Source: Symsagittifera roscoffensis (lineage: Eukaryota > Xenacoelomorpha > Acoela > Convolutidae). Taken from it: a DNA stretch of 63,203 nucleotides. Made by a program: the position numbers and the translations under genes. The notes under the pieces are model-generated. The model saw only the letters and a program-made list of their open reading frames with translations. It had not been told where the DNA came from and made no database searches. Location of the stretch: contig NC_087064.1 of NCBI RefSeq assembly GCF_963678635.1, positions 14,359,599-14,422,801 on the forward strand, given 5' to 3'. This document shows positions 20,401-35,900 of this stretch, in pieces. Each line of letters begins with the position of its first letter. Position 1 is the stretch's first letter.

Positions 20401-21089
20401 CCTTTTGTTTTGTTTAATAAATATTGTTAACCACCTAGTAAAATCTTAATTATTACACTGTATGGGTTAATATATGAGAGTTTTGGAAAAAAACGGAACT
20501 TGAGCAGAAACAAAATTTCAACACTCACATAGCCGGTTAAAAAACAAGTTCTTTGAAAATAATTCTGAGAACACAAAACAAAAAAGACTGCTAGTATCAG
20601 TTTTAATGTCTATCGAGTAGTGTTCGCTTTCAGAAAATTTGAAAAAATGAAAAAAACCGGCAAATACTGTTTAAATTACAAAGTTACATGTTGCGCTAAT
20701 AGCGAAATATTAAATAGACCGAAATTCTCGCATCAACCAATTTAAATCAATTTCTAAGACGGATTAAATTTCCGCTTAGACCTAAATAGCGTGAAAAATA
20801 TTGCGCGTTTAAAGTCTCAAATTGGCCAAATTGGCAATCTCTAAGCCCCATAACTTTACGACAAAAGATTTTAAATGAAATATCTTTGTAAAATTGAGCT
20901 CGAGACTACAATACATTTCGAGTGATTTAAAAAAAAGAATTTTATCAAAAATTGTTAGTTATAAAGTCGAAATTTGTCTGGAGGAAAAAACTGTCCCGAG
21001 CACAAATTTTCCCTCGTTTTTTTTTCAAGAAGAGTCGGAACAACAAGGTTGTTTTATATTAAAAAAAAACGAGCGTCCGAGCATGTGCC

Positions 21090-21390
21090 AGCGGCTTCTA
21101 GGCATTTCTTCTCCAGTCATTTCCGCTCCAGTCATTCACGCACCAGTCATTCACGAACCAGTCATTTCCGCACCTAAGCACAGTAATTCAGCTCCAATTC
21201 TTTCCACTATGAAAGCAGTTCCGCCCCAATGTCGATGCATATCAAATGTCTTTTATATCAAAGCGGAATTAAGGGAATAATTTTGGGGCAGAAATGATTG
21301 CTTCCGGAGCCGAGATTATTGTTTTTTTTCGGGGCGGAGGTGTCTGAGGCGGAAATGATTGGAGCAGAAATTACTGTTCACGCGTATCAG
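21090..21390. repeat. 15-bp tandem repeat inside a foldback-like segment
   Basis: Four 15-bp units starting CCAGTCATT lie at about 21,114-21,174. Sequence farther right (near 21,290 and 21,345-21,380) carries the complementary motifs GGCGGAAATGATTGGAG and GGGGCAGAAATGATTG, so the segment can fold back on itself. This looks like a degenerate foldback or MITE repeat. The plus-strand ORF across it (20,894-21,280) only encodes the repeat (PVISA/PVIHA) and is not regarded as a gene. Confidence 0.55.
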
Positions 21391-21699
21391 CCTTTCAATC
21401 GTTCAATTTGTTGTTGGGACAATCTAAACAAAAATAAAAAAAACATTGTTTGAAAAAAATTTATCCATATAAATAGAGCATGATCCTAGAAATGCAGATG
21501 TTTTAAACAACATTCAAGATGCCAATAAGCCAATAACTTTGAGCCAAATACCACAAAGCCAAAAATAAAATGATCTTTTTTCAATAAATGTTGGTACCTT
21601 TTTTTCTAACTCAAAAAAAATTTAAAAAACGAAGCCAATAAAGATTATTGAAGACAATGTTACAACAAAAAACGTTCTATAAGTCTATGAGCGCGAACT

Positions 21700-23890
21700 A
21701 AACAAAAATCAAATTTTCGATTAAGACAGAAATAAAAATTGTAGATTTGCTCAAAAATCACTTCTACACACCACTTGCCCAAATTACTAAAGTATGAAAG
21801 ACAACTCCATAAAGTCTAACTCATCTGAACATTGATAATGAAAAAGCGCCAAAGACGCAGCTGAATCATTCAGCCTCCTCCTACCATCTTCTTTTCGCCT
21901 TTTACACGCCAAATCCAGCCCAATTAACAGATTTTTCAGAGATTAGACGGATCTCAAGTGTAAATAATATACGACTATCCGATGTTTACGAGATGCTCAA
22001 GTGTAATATATTCAACTAATTTCCTTATACACAAAAGCCAAAGTCATGAAGCACTAATAAAACCAATAGTTTTCAGATTCAAATTAGCAGTTCTCAACAA
22101 CGGCAAGAGTGGTCTTTAAGAACGTTTTTTGTTTCATTGTGTCTTTTGAAAAAAAAGATAAAGTTTGAAACAAAAATATGAAAAATTTCAAAAAAAAACT
22201 ATTGGTACTGTTTTTTATCATTGATTATGAAAAAGCACAAAAGGCGCAGCTGTATCATTCAGCTTCCTCCTAACCTTTACTTCTCCCTTACACGCCAAAT
22301 CCAGCCTAAATAACAGATTTTTCAGATGATGAGACGAATCTCAAGTGTATAAAAAGACTGTCCGATGCTTGCGAAATGCTTAAGTGTAATTTTTTCAACT
22401 TATTTCCCTACATACACACAATACCCAAAGTCATTAATCACTACTAAAAAAATAGTTTTCAGATTCAATTTGGCAGGTCTCAACAATGGTAAAAAAAAGA
22501 TTGATACTTAAAAAATATAACAGCACACTACGTTTACGTTCCGGTACTGTAAATATTGGAAAAGAAAAGGAGTACGCGGTACATGATACACATTTGGTAC
22601 TTAGGTACGCGATACACCTGACACACAAAAAAACTGAACGAAAAATTTTTATCACTGAAACGAAGTGGAGTTTTGCAACACTTGCAAAAAACTCAAAGAT
22701 ATCGTTGCAAGGAGATGGAACCAACTATAGGATACTTATGTTGAACCAGTTTTGTCTAAAAAATTAGAAGAAAAAACTTAACTGATTTTTGTGGATTTTA
22801 GGAATTTCGTTAGGAAATTTAGGGTATTTTTATTTTAGTTGTTTTCAAAAGGTTTTACAAATTAAAAGATACGGAGTTAGAGCTGGAAGTAAACGAAAAA
22901 AGCTTACACTTTGAACTTTTTTGTTCGCTTTCAGCCCCAACTCCGGTATCTTTCACTTTGTAACGTTTTTAAAATAACAGATTGAACAAAAACTACTCGA
23001 TAAGTCGAATAAAGAAAAATTGATTCATCAAACTTAAACAAGCAAACCCTAAACATGCAAAGAAAACAAATTTGGTAAATTGTTTTCACTTGGAAAAGCA
23101 TTGTAAAGTGATAAAACTTTTGGCCGTTATAAACCTTTCAGGTGAAAATTAAGGGAAATATGAATAGCTGATGTTGATCATAAGCCCTGATTGATGTCAT
23201 CTGAAATCATTTGCAGAAGAAGAGCTATAATTAAAACTAATCCCAATGGACTTCCTAGTCATAAACTTAGTCTGTATTAATCACCTCAATGGTTACCATT
23301 AAACAAGGGTGATCAATTGCGCAGGAAGTGTGACAAAATTGTTGAAGTTATTCATTCCTCATTTTTATCATGATTTACAAAAAACAAGATCTGATTGGGT
23401 TTCCAAACTGAGAATTTATGACTCAAAGGCGTGTTATTTGTTCTAGACCAAATGCAAAAAGCCTGGAACCACCGCTTTGTCTCAAATTGAAGCGCGTTCA
23501 ATTTCGTTTATATTTCTAAAAAAAGGTTTTAAACTTGTAGGTTACTGAAAAAGGCATAAGTACCTGAAATCCCAAAAAAACAAGGTTTAAAATAACCGTC
23601 AGTGAAATTCAAATTTTGGTATGCTAAAATTTCATCTGCCATGATATCTTTTATAATCAGCAAATGATTGAGTAAAATGAGAAATGTCAGAGTCTCTAAT
23701 GACACTTTACAGTAAAAACAATGCGAATAAGTGTCCCAAAAATTTGTTTTCCTCTAACACCTGAGTCCGGAATCAATATTTCAATGCACGTGAGTCTTAA
23801 GAAGTCAGTAACATGGTGGGAAATGCCATGTTATATACAGCTGTTACATAGGTACTAGAGCCAGCATTGACTAAAATAAGATTGCAATTG
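21700..23890. repeat. duplicated non-coding block D, copy 1
   Basis: Diverged copy of 44,450-46,140. Shared landmarks include ACGAAGTGGAG followed by TTTGCAACA (22,660 and 44,929), a module with TGATGTCATCTGAAATCATTTGCAG (23,194 and, with one change, 45,461), and the stretch around AATAAGTGTCCC/AATAAATGTCCC (23,727 and 46,019). The small ORFs at 22,486-22,767 and 44,866-45,066 overlap related DNA but do not keep a common protein. Confidence 0.6.
21840..22500. repeat. local tandem duplication, ~390-bp period
   Basis: The stretch 21,840-22,110 (CAGCTGAATCATTCAGCCTCC through TTTTCAGATTCAAATTAGCAG) recurs, diverged, at 22,230-22,480. A third, shorter relative lies at 44,600-44,790. Non-coding; part of duplicated block D. 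Confidence 0.6.
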
Positions 23891-23959
23891 ATTCTGATTG
23901 AAACTTATACAGGTTTTCAACTAGTAAAAAACCGATTGCAGGAAACCTAATTGGACACT

Positions 23960-26900
23960 AAAATGAATCATATAATTCGGTCACAAGATTTCGGTCACAA
24001 AAAAATGCAATAAAGTCATTAAAATCATCAAGATAAACAAAATTTGGAGCAGAAAATGCAGTAAAACCATAAAACACCATCCAAATGAATGAAAAATTGG
24101 GCCATGAATTTTGTCAAAAAATCAGATTTTTAACACACAAAACCAGATATTTTCTTAAACTGAATCCGATTTTGGGCCAAAACTATGTCAAAAAATCTTG
24201 AAACTTGGTCAAATAATAAAATTTTGAGCACAAAAGCATGCAATAAATTCAGAGAACATCAACATTCAGAACCAGATTATGGGTCAAAATTTACGCTGAA
24301 CAATCTTTTTTTTTGTCAAAATAAATAAGATTTTGAGCACAAAAATAATCAAAAAAACCACGGAACGCCATCAGTATGAATCGGATTTTGGGTCAAAACT
24401 GAGCTAAAATATCGATAAATTTTTCAAAATAAATCAGATTTTGAGCACAAAAATCTGCAATAAAACCACAGAACGTCGTCAATATGAATCGGATTTTGGG
24501 CCGAAACTCTGGTAAATTTTCATGAATTTGGTCGAAATAAATCAGATTTTGAGCAAAAAATAGTAAAAAAAACCAGAGAACGTCATCAATATGAATCAGA
24601 CTTCGGCCCAAATATATGGTAAAAATTTATAAATTCGTTCAAAATGAATCAGAATTTGAGCACAAAAATATGCAAACAAACCATAGAACGCAGTTGATAT
24701 GAATCAGATTTTTGGCCAAAGTTATGTCAAAAAGTCATGAAATTTGTCAAAACAAATCCGATTTGGAACACAAAAATTGGCAAAAAATTACAGAACGTAA
24801 TCAAAATGAATCAGAAGTAAGTCGGTCAGAAGAAATAAGATTTTGAGAAAAAAAGTATGCAATAAAACCATAGAACACCATCAATATGAATCAGATTTTG
24901 GGTCGAAACTATGCTATTAAATCATTAATTTTGTTAAATTAAATCAGATTGTGAGCACAAAAATCTGCAAAAAAACCGTAGAGAGCTATCAATTTGAATC
25001 AGATTCTTGGTCATAACTAAGCTAAGCAATCATTAATTTTGTCAAATTACGTCAAACTTTGAGCAAAAAATTATACATTAAAACCACAGAACGCCATCAA
25101 AATGAATGAGATTTTGGACCAAAACTATGGTACGAAATACAAAATTTGGTCAAAATAAATCAGATTTTGAGCACAAAATTATGCAATAAAATCACAGAAC
25201 GTCATCAGTATGAACCAGATTTTGGGGTCAAAACTATGTTAGAAAATCAAAAATTCGTTCAAAATACATCAGATAAATATCATTGCGCTCCTGTTCAGCT
25301 ACTAAAGTTATTTTTTTCAAAAAACACAGAGAATTTTAATCAAAATCATTAGATTTCAATTCTACTGAAATGGGGGATTGAAAAAAAAAAAACTCAAATC
25401 TGTTGCCGAAAAACGGATTCACAATCGAGGTTGAACGAGACCAATATTTGTTAGTGCAATTTAAAATCAAAAACTTGTCTCAGGGAAACTTCTTTGACAT
25501 GAGAAAAATTTGAAAAACTTAAAGTAAGTAGATACTTGGATTTTCCTCTTTCGGAAAAAATTCATTTTTTCTCATTTTTTAATTGATTTCATTCCCCCCA
25601 CACAAACATAGGTTCACGCACAATCAATATCTGGCAAAAAAACTATAAATTGTCCACTTCTACTTATAGCAGTAGAAAAAACTATCAGTTTTGGTCATAT
25701 TTAGACTTTTTTTTGCGTTTTTATCAATTTTGGTCATTTTCAAACATGTCACGTAACAAAACTTTTCTTCATTTCAATACTTTTTGTCTAAATTTTGAAA
25801 CGAAAATAAAAATGGATTTTATAGGGTATAAATTCATCAAAATAGACAAAAAGAATTTGGATACAAAAATCGCAATGAAACCATAGAATTTCCTCAATAT
25901 GAATCAGATTTTGGGGCAAAAGTGAGCTAAAAAATCATGAATTATGCCAAAATAAATCAGATTTCGAGCACAAAACTTTGCAATGAAACCACAAAAAAAA
26001 ACATTCATTTCACTCAGATTTCGGGCCAAAAATTTATTAAAGAATCATGAATTTTGTCAAAATAAATCAAATATGGAGCACAAAAATGGGTGACAAATCA
26101 GAACGTTATCAAAATGAATCAGAATTTGGGCCAAAATTATGTTGAAAATTGATGAATTTTTTCAAAATAAATAAAATTTTGAGCACAAAAATTTGCAATG
26201 AAGCTATAGAACGCCATCGAAATGAATAAAATTTTTGGTCAAAACCGAGCTAAATAATCAATAAATTTGTCAAAATAACTCAGATTTTGAGCACAAAAAT
26301 CTGCAATGAATTCACAGAACGTCATCAATATGAATCAGATTTTGGGCCGAAACTATGGTAAATTTTCATGAATTTGGTCAATATAAATCAGATTTTGAGC
26401 ACAAAAAAAGTTAGAAAAAAAACCAGAGAACGTCATCAATGTGAATCAGACCTCGGCACAAAGAGATGGTAAAAACTCATAAATTCCGTCAAAATGAATC
26501 AGATTTTGAGCACAAAAAAATGCAAAAAAAACCATAGAACGCAGTTGATATGAATCAGATTTTTGGCCAAAATTCTGTCAAAAAGTCATGAAACTTGTCA
26601 AAAAAAATCACAGATTTGGAGCTCAAAAATTGGCAAAAAATTACAGAACATAATCAAAATGAATCAGAATTCGGTCAGAAGAAATATGATTTTGAGAACA
26701 AAAATATGCAATAAAACCATGGCACACCTTCTATATGAATCAGATTTTGGGTCAAAACTGAGCTAATAAATCATTGTTTTTGTCAAAATAAATCAGATTT
26801 TGAGCACAAAAATCTGCAATAAAACCACAGAACGTCGTCAATATGAATCGGATTTTGGGCCGAAACTCTGGTAAACTTACATAAATTTGGTCGAAATAAA

Positions 26901-29900
26901 TCAGATTTTGAGCAAAAAATAGTAAAAAAAACCAGAGAACGTCGTCAATATGAATCAGACTTCGGCCCAAATATATGGTAAAAACTTATAAATTCGTTCA
27001 AAATGAATCAGAATTTGAGCAGAAAAATATGCAAACAAACCATAGAACGCAGTTGATATGAATCAGATTTTTGGCCAAAGTTATGTCAAAAAGTCATGAA
27101 ATTTGTCAAAACAAATCCAATTTGGAACACAAAAATTGGCAAAAAATTACAGAACGTGATCAAAATGAATCAGAAGTAAGTCGGTCAGAAGAAATAAGAT
27201 TTTGAGAAAAAAAGTATGCAATAAAACCATTGAACACCATCAATATGAATCAGATTTTGGGTCGAAACTATGCTATTAAATCATTAATTTTGTTAAATTA
27301 AATCAGACTGTGAGCACAAAATCTGCAAAAAAACCGTAGAGAGCTATCAATATGAATCAGATTCTTGGTCATAACTAAGCTAGACAATCATCAATTTTGT
27401 CAAATTAAGTCAAACTTTGAGCGAAAAATTATGCATTAAAACCACAGAACGCCATCAAAATGAATGAGATTTTGGACCAAAACTATGGTACGAAATACAA
27501 AATTTGGTCAAAATAAATCAGATTTTGAGCACAAAATTATGCAATAAAATCACAGAACGTCATCAGTATGAACCAGATTTTGGGGTCAAATTTATGTTAG
27601 AAAATCAAAAATTCGTTCAAAATACATCAGATAAATATCATTGCGCTCCTGTTCAGCTACTAAAGTTATTTTTTTCAAAAAACACAGAGAATTTTAATCA
27701 AAATCATTAGATTTAATTCTACTGAAATGGGGGATTGAAATAAAAAACTCAAATCTGTTGCCGAAAAACGGATTCACAATCGAGGTTGAACGAGACCACT
27801 ATTTGTTAGTGCAATTTAAAATCAAAAACTTGTCTCAGGGAAACTTCTTTGACATGAGAAAAATTTGAAAAACTTAAAGTAAGTAGATACTTAGATTTTC
27901 CTCTTTCGGAAAAAATTCATTTTTTCTCATTTTTAATTGATTTCATTCCCCCCACACAAACATAGGTTCACGCACAATCAATATCTGGCAAAAAAACTAT
28001 AGATTGTCCACTTCTACTTATAGCAGTAGAAAAAACTATCAGTTTTGGTCATATTTAGACTGTTTTTTTTGCGTTTTTATCAATTTTGGTCATTTTCAAA
28101 CATGTCACGTAACAAAACTTTTCTTCATTTCAAAACTTTTTGTATAAATTTTGAAACGAAAATAAAAATGGATTTTATAGGGTATAAATTCATCAAAATA
28201 GACAAAAAGAGTTTGGATACAAAAATTGCAATGAAGACATAGAATTTCCTCAATATGAATCAGATTTTGGGGCAAAACAGAGCTAAATAATCAATAAATT
28301 TGTCAAAATAACTCAGATTTTGAGCACAAAAATCTGCAATGAAACCACAGAACGTCATCAATATGAATGGGATTTTGGGCCAAAACTCTGGTAAATTTTC
28401 ATGAATTTGGTCGAAATAAATCAGATTTTGAGCAAAAAATAGTAAAAAAAACCAGAGAACGTCATCAATATGAATCAGACTTCGGCCCAAATATATGGTA
28501 AAAACTTATAAATTCGTTCAAAATGAATCAGAATTTGAGCACAAAAATATGCAAACAAACCATAGAACGCAGTTAATATGAATCAGATTTTTGGCCAAAG
28601 TTATGTCAAAAAGTCATGAAATTTGTCAAAACAAATCCGATTTGGAACACAAAAATTGGCAAAAAATTACAGAACGTAATCAAAATGAATCAGAAGTAAG
28701 TCGGTCAGAAGAAATAAGATTTTGAGAAAAAAAGTATGCAATAAAACCATAGAACACCATCAATATGAATCAAATTTTGGGTCGAAACTATGCTATTAAA
28801 TCATTAATTTTGTTGAATTAAATCAGATTGTGAGCACAAAAATCTGCAAAAAAACCGTAGAGAGCTATCAATATGAATCAGATTCTTGGTCATAACTAAG
28901 CTAGACAATCATCAATTTTGTCAAATTAAGTCAAACTTTGAGCACAAAATTATGCATTAAAACCACAGAACGCCATCAAAATGAATGAGATTTTGGACCA
29001 AAACTATGGTACGAAATACAAAATTTGGTCAAAATAAATCAGATTTTGAGCACAAAATTATGCAATAAAATCACAGAACGTCATCAGTATGAACCAGATT
29101 TTGGGGTCAAAACTATGTTAGAAAATCAAAAATTCGTTCAAAATACATCAGATAAATATCATTGCGCTCCTGTTCAGCTACTAAAGTTATTTTTTCAAAA
29201 AACACAGAGAATTTTAATCAAAATCATTAGATTTAATTCTACTGAAATGGGGGATTGAAATAAAAAACTCAAATCTGTTGCCAAAAAACGGATTCACAAT
29301 CGAGGTTGAACGAGACCACTATTTGTTAGTGCAATTTAAAATCAAAAACTTGTCTCAGGAAAACTTCTTTGACATGAGAAAAATTTGAAAAACTTAAAGT
29401 AAGTAGATACTTGGATTTTCCTCTTTCGGAAAAAATTCATTTTTTCTCATTTTTAATTGATTTCATTCCCCCCACACAAACATAGGTTCACGCACAATCA
29501 ATATCTGGCAACAAAACTATAAATTGTCCACTTCTACTTATAGCAGTAGAAAAAACTATCAGTTTTGGTCATATTTAGACTGTTTTTTTTGCGTTTTTAT
29601 CAATTTTGGTCATTTTCAAACATGTCACGTAACAAAACTTTTCTTCATTTCAAAACTTTTAGTCTAAATTTTGAAACGAAAATAAAAATGGATTTTATAG
29701 GGTATAAATTCATCAAAATAGACAAAAAGAGTTTGGATACAAAAATCGCAATGAAACCATAGAATTTCCTCAATATGAATCAGATTTCGGGCCAAAAATT
29801 TATTAAAGAATCATGAATTTCGTCAAAATAAATCAAATATGGAGCACAAAAATGGGTGAAAAATCAGAACGTTATCAAAATGAATCAGAATTTGGGCCAA

Positions 29901-32900
29901 AATTATGTTGAAAATTGATGAATTTTTTCAAAATAAATAAAATTTTGAGCACAAAAATTTGCAATGAAGCTATAGAACGCCATCGAAATGAATAAAATTT
30001 TTGGTCAAAACCGAGCTAAATAATCAATAAATTTGTCAAAATAACTCAGATTTTGAGCACAAAAATCTGCAATGAAACCACAGAAAGTCATCATTATGAA
30101 TCAGATTTTGGGCCGAAACTATGGTAAATTTTCATGAATTTGGTCAATATAAATCAGATTTTGAGCACAAAAAAAGTTAGAAAAAAAACCAGAGAACGTC
30201 ATCAATATGAATCAGACCTCGGCACAAATATATGGTAAAAACTTATAATTTCGTTCAAAATGAATCAGAATTTGAGCACAAAAATATGCAAACAAACCAT
30301 AGAACGCAGTTGATATGAATCAGATTTTTGGCCAAAGTTATGTCAAAAAGTCATGAAATTTGTCAAAACAAATCCGATTTGGAACACAAAAATTGGCAAA
30401 AAATTACAGAACGTAATCAAAATGAATCAGAAGTAAGTCGGTCAGAAGAAATAAGATTTTGAGAAAAAAAGTATGCAATAAAACCATAGAACACCATCAA
30501 TATGAATCAGATTTTGGGTCGAAACTATGCTATTAAATCATTAATTTTGTTAAATTAAATCAGATTGTGAGCACAAAAATCTGCCAAAAAACCGTAGAGA
30601 GCTATCAATATGAATCAGATTCTTGGTCATAACTAAGCTAGAAAATCATCAATTTTGTCAAATTAAGTCAAACTTTGAGCAAAAAATTATGCATTAAAAC
30701 CACAGAACGCCATCAAAATGAATGAGATTTTGGACCAAAACTATGGTACGAAATACAAAATTTGGTCAAAATAAATCAGATTTTGAGCACAAAATTATGC
30801 AATAAAATCACAGAACGTCATCAGTATGAACCAGATTTTGGGGTCAAATTTATGTTAGAAAATCAAAAATTCGTTCAAAATACATCAGATAAATATCATT
30901 GCGCTCCTGTTCAGCTACTAAAGTTATTTTTTTCAAAAAACACAGAGAATTTTAATCAAAATCATTAGATTTAATTCTACTGAAATGGGGGATTGAAATA
31001 AAAAACTCAAATCTGTTGCCGAAAAACGGATTCACAATCGAGGTTGAACGAGACCACTATTTGTTAGTGCAATTTAAAATCAAAAACTTGTCTCAGGGAA
31101 ACTTCTTTGACATGAGAAAAATTTGAAAAACTTAAAGTAAGTAGATACTTAGATTTTCCTCTTTCGGAAAAAATTCATTTTTTCTCATTTTTAATTGATT
31201 TCATTCCCCCCACACAAACATAGGTTCACGCACAATCAATATCTGGCAAAAAAACTATAGATTGTCCACTTCTACTTATAGCAGTAGAAAAAACTATCAG
31301 TTTTGGTCATATTTAGACTGTTTTTTTTTGCGTTTTTATCAATTTTGGTCATTTTCAAACATGTCACGTAACAAAACTTTTCTTCATTTCAAAACTTTTT
31401 GTATAAATTTTGAAACGAAAATAAAAATGGATTTTATAGGGTATAAATTCATCAAAATAGACAAAAAGAGTTTGGATACAAAAATCGCAATGAAGACATA
31501 GAATTTCCTCAATATGAATCAGATTTTGGGGCAAAACAGAGCTAAATAATCAATAAATTTGTCAAAATAACTCAGATTTTGAGCACAAAAATCTGCAATG
31601 AAACCACAGAACGTCATCAATATGAATCGGATTTTGGGCCAAAACTCTGGTAAATTTTCATGAATTTGGTCGAAATAAATCAGATTTTGAGCAAAAAATA
31701 GTAAAAAAAACCAGAGAACGTCATCAATATGAATCAGACTTCGGCCCAAATATATGGTAAAAACTTATAAATTCGTTCAAAATGAATCAGAATTTGAGCA
31801 CAAAAATATGCAAACAAACCATAGAACGCAGTTAATATGAATCAGATTTTTGGCCAAAGTTATGTCGAAAAGTCATGAAATTTGTCAAAACAAATCCGAA
31901 TTGGAACACAAAAATTGGCAAAAAATTACAGAACGTAATCAAAATGAGTCGGTCAGAAGAAATAAGATTTTGAGAAAAAAAGTATGCAATAAAACCATAG
32001 AACACCATCAATATGAATCAGATTTTGGGTCGAAACTATGCTATTAAATCATTAATTTTGTTAAATTAAATCAGATTGTGAGCACAAAAATCTGCAAAAA
32101 AACCGTAGAGAGCTATCAATATGAATCAGATTCTTGGTCATAACTAAGCTAGACAATCATCAATTTTGTCAAATTAAGTCAAACTTTGAGCAAAAAATTA
32201 TGCATTAAAACCACAGAACGCCATCAAAATGAATGAGATTTTGGACCAAAACTATGGTACGAAATAAAAAATTTGGTCAAAATAAATCAGATTTTGAGCA
32301 CAAAATTATGCAATAAAATCACAGAACGTCATCAGTATGAACCAGATTTTGGGGTCAAAACTATGTTAGAAAATCAAAAATTCGTTCAAAATACATCAGA
32401 TAAATATCATTGCGCTCCTGTTCAGCTACTAAAGTTATTTTTTTCAAAAAACACAGAGAATTTTAATCAAAATCATTAGATTTAATCCTACTGAAATGGG
32501 GGATTGAAATAAAAAACTCAAATTTGTTGCCGAAAAACGGATTCACAATCGAGGTTGAACGAGACCACTATTTGTTAGTGCAATTTAAAATCAAAAACTT
32601 GTCTCAGGGAAACTTCTTTGACATGAGAAAAATTTGAAAAACTTAAAGTAAGTAGATACTTGGATTTTCCTCTTTCGGAAAAAATTCATTTTTTCTCATT
32701 TTTTAATTGATTTCATTCCCCCCACATAAACATAGTTTCACGCACAATCAATATCTGGCAAAAAAACTATAAATTGTCCACTTCTACTTATAGCAGTAGA
32801 AAAAACTATCAGTTTTGGTCATATTTAGACTGTTTTTTTTGCGTTTTTATCAATTTTGGTCATTTTCAAACATGTCACGTAACAAAACTTTTCTTCATTT

Positions 32901-35900
32901 CAAAACTTTTTGTCTAAATTTTGAAACGAAAATAAAAATGGATTTTATAGGGTATAAATTCATCAAAATAGACAAAAAGAGTTTGGATACAAAAATCGCA
33001 AGGAAACCATAGAATTTCCTCAATATGAATCAGATTTTGGGCAAAAGTGAGCTAAAAAATCATGAATTATGCCAAAATAAATCAGATTTCGGGCCAAATA
33101 TTTATTAAAGAATCATGAATTTCGTCAATATAAATCAAATATGGAGCACAAAAATGGGTGAAAAATCAGAACGTTATCAAAATGAATCAGAATTTGGGCC
33201 AAAGTTATGTTGAAAATGATGAATTTTTTCAAAATAAATAAAATTTTGAGCACAAAAATTTGCAATGAAGCTATAGAACGCCATCGAAATGAATAAAATT
33301 TTTGGTCAAAACCGAGCTAAATAATCAATAAATTTGTCAAAATAACTCAGATTTTGAGCACAAAAATCTGCAATGAAACCACAGAACGTCATCAATATGA
33401 ATCAGATTTTGGGCCGAAACTATGGTAAATTTTCATGAATTTGGTCAATATAAATCAGATTTTGAGCACAAAAAAAGTTAGAAAAAATTCAGAGAACGTC
33501 ATCAATATGAATCAGACATCGGCACAAAGAGATGGTAAAAACTCATAAATTCCGTCAAAATGAATCAGATTTTGAGAACAAAAAAATGCAAAAAAAACCA
33601 TAGAACGCAGTTGATATGAATCAGATTTTTGGCCAAAATTCTGTCAAAAAGTCATGAAACTTGTCAAAAAAATCACAGATTTGAAGCACAAAAATTGGCA
33701 AAAAATTACAGAACATAATCAAAATGAATCAGAATTCGGTCAGAAGAAATACGATTTTGAGAACAAAAATATGCAATAAAACCATGGAACACCTTCAATA
33801 TGAATCAGATTCTGGGTCAAAACTGAGCTAATAAATCATTGTTTTTGTCAAAATACATCAGATTTTGAGCACAAAAATCTGCAAAAAAACCGTAGAACGC
33901 CATCAATATGAATCAGATTCTTTGTCATAACTAAGCTAAACAATCATTAATTTAATCAAATTAAGTCAAATTTTGAGCACAAATTTTTGCATTAAAACCA
34001 CAGAAAGCCATCAAAATGAATGATTTTTTGGACCGAAACTATGGTACGATATACAGAGTTTGGTCAAAATAAATCAGATTTTGAGCACAAAAAACTGCAA
34101 GAAAACCATGGAACGCCATCAATATGAATCAGATTCTTGGTCATAACTAAGCTAAGCAATCATTAATTTTGTCAAATTACGTCAAACTTTGAGCACAAAA
34201 TTATGCATTAAAACCATAGAATGTTATCGAAATGAACCAGATTTTGAGCCGAAACTGTGTTGAAAAATCATAAGCTTGGTCAATATAAATAGGATATTGA
34301 GCGCAAAGGCATGGGATAAACTCAGAGAACACCAAAAATATGAACCTGATTATGGGTCAAAACTATGCTAAAAATTATTTTTGTCAAAGCAAATCAGATT
34401 TTGAGCACAAAAAAATGCAATAAAATCACAGAACGTCATCGAAACGAATCAAATTTTAGGCCAAAACTATGGTAGAAAATCATGAATTTGGTCAGAATAA
34501 ATCAAATATTTTGAGCACAAAAACATGCGATAAAATCATATAACGCAATCAATATGAATCAAAATTGGGGTCAAAAGTAAGCTGAAAAATCATGAAAATA
34601 CCAAAACAAATCAGTTTTTGAGGACAAAAATATGCAATGAAACCACAAAAAAATTTTAATTCACTCAGATTTTGGGCTTAAAATTCATCAAAAAATTGTG
34701 AATTTCGTCAAAATAAATTGGATTTGGAGCACAAAAACGGGCAAAAAAATCAGAATGTCATCAAAATGAATCAGAATTTGGGCCAAAACTATGTTGAAAA
34801 ATGATGAAATTAGTCAAAATATACAAAATTTTGAGCACAAAAATATGCAGGAAAACCACAGATCGCCATAAAAATGAATCAAAAGTTGGGCCAAAACTAA
34901 GCTAAAAAATCATGAAATGTGTCAAATTAATCAGATTTTGAGCACAAAATTAAGCAATGAAGCCACAGAATGTCATCTATATGAATCAGATTTTGGGCCA
35001 AAACGTTATCAGAAAATCGAAATTTTTGTCCAAATGAATCAAAATTTCAGCACAAAAGTATGCAATGAAACCACAGAACGTCATCAATATCAATCAAATT
35101 TTGGGTTCAAAACTTTCCAAAAAATCAAGAATTTGATCAAGAAAAAACCAGATATAAATTGTGCTCTCTTTTTCAGATATTTATGTAAATCATGTCAATA
35201 AAACACCTTGAATAATAATCAAGTCTCCTGAACTGGGTGGCTTCAATAAAAAACTCCTGTCTGTAGCCGAAAAACATGATTCACAATCAAAGTTGAATGA
35301 GACCTAAAGTTTTTATGTGCAATTTATAATCAAGAACTCGTCTCAGTGAAATTTTCTAAAATTAAAAAATAGGTAGATAATTTGACTCTCCTTTTTCCAA
35401 TTTTTTTCATCGATTTCATCCCCCACCACAAACATAGATTGACGCACAATCAATATCTAGCAAAAATTTTTTAAACTTTCCAATTTTGCTTTTCGCAGTA
35501 AGAAAAACTATCAGTTTTTGTCTTATTTAGACTGTTTTATGTGTTTTGATCAATTTTGATCATTTTCAAAAACAAGACACGTATAAAACTTTTCTCCGTT
35601 TCAAAATTTTGTATAAAAATTTTTAAAAAACTAAATTGGATTTTTAGGGTATATAATCTGTATAAAACGTGTATATAATTTGTATAAAATCTGTATGTAT
35701 TCATAAATAAACAAGATTTTTTGGGTACAAAAAATGCAATAAAACCATAGAATGCCATCAACCTGAATCAAATTTTGGGCCAAAAAAAAGATAATTATGA
35801 TGATTTTTGTCAAAAAAAATAATATTTTGGGCAGAAAAATTTACAATAAAACCACAGAGCCTCATTAATATGAATCAGATTTTGGGCCAAAACTATGGTA

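Noticed and set aside
24390-33012. Recurrent 65-79 aa ORFs in the satellite
   Set aside because: They recur because the repeat units are nearly identical; they are low-complexity, have no domain, and frames break in diverged units.
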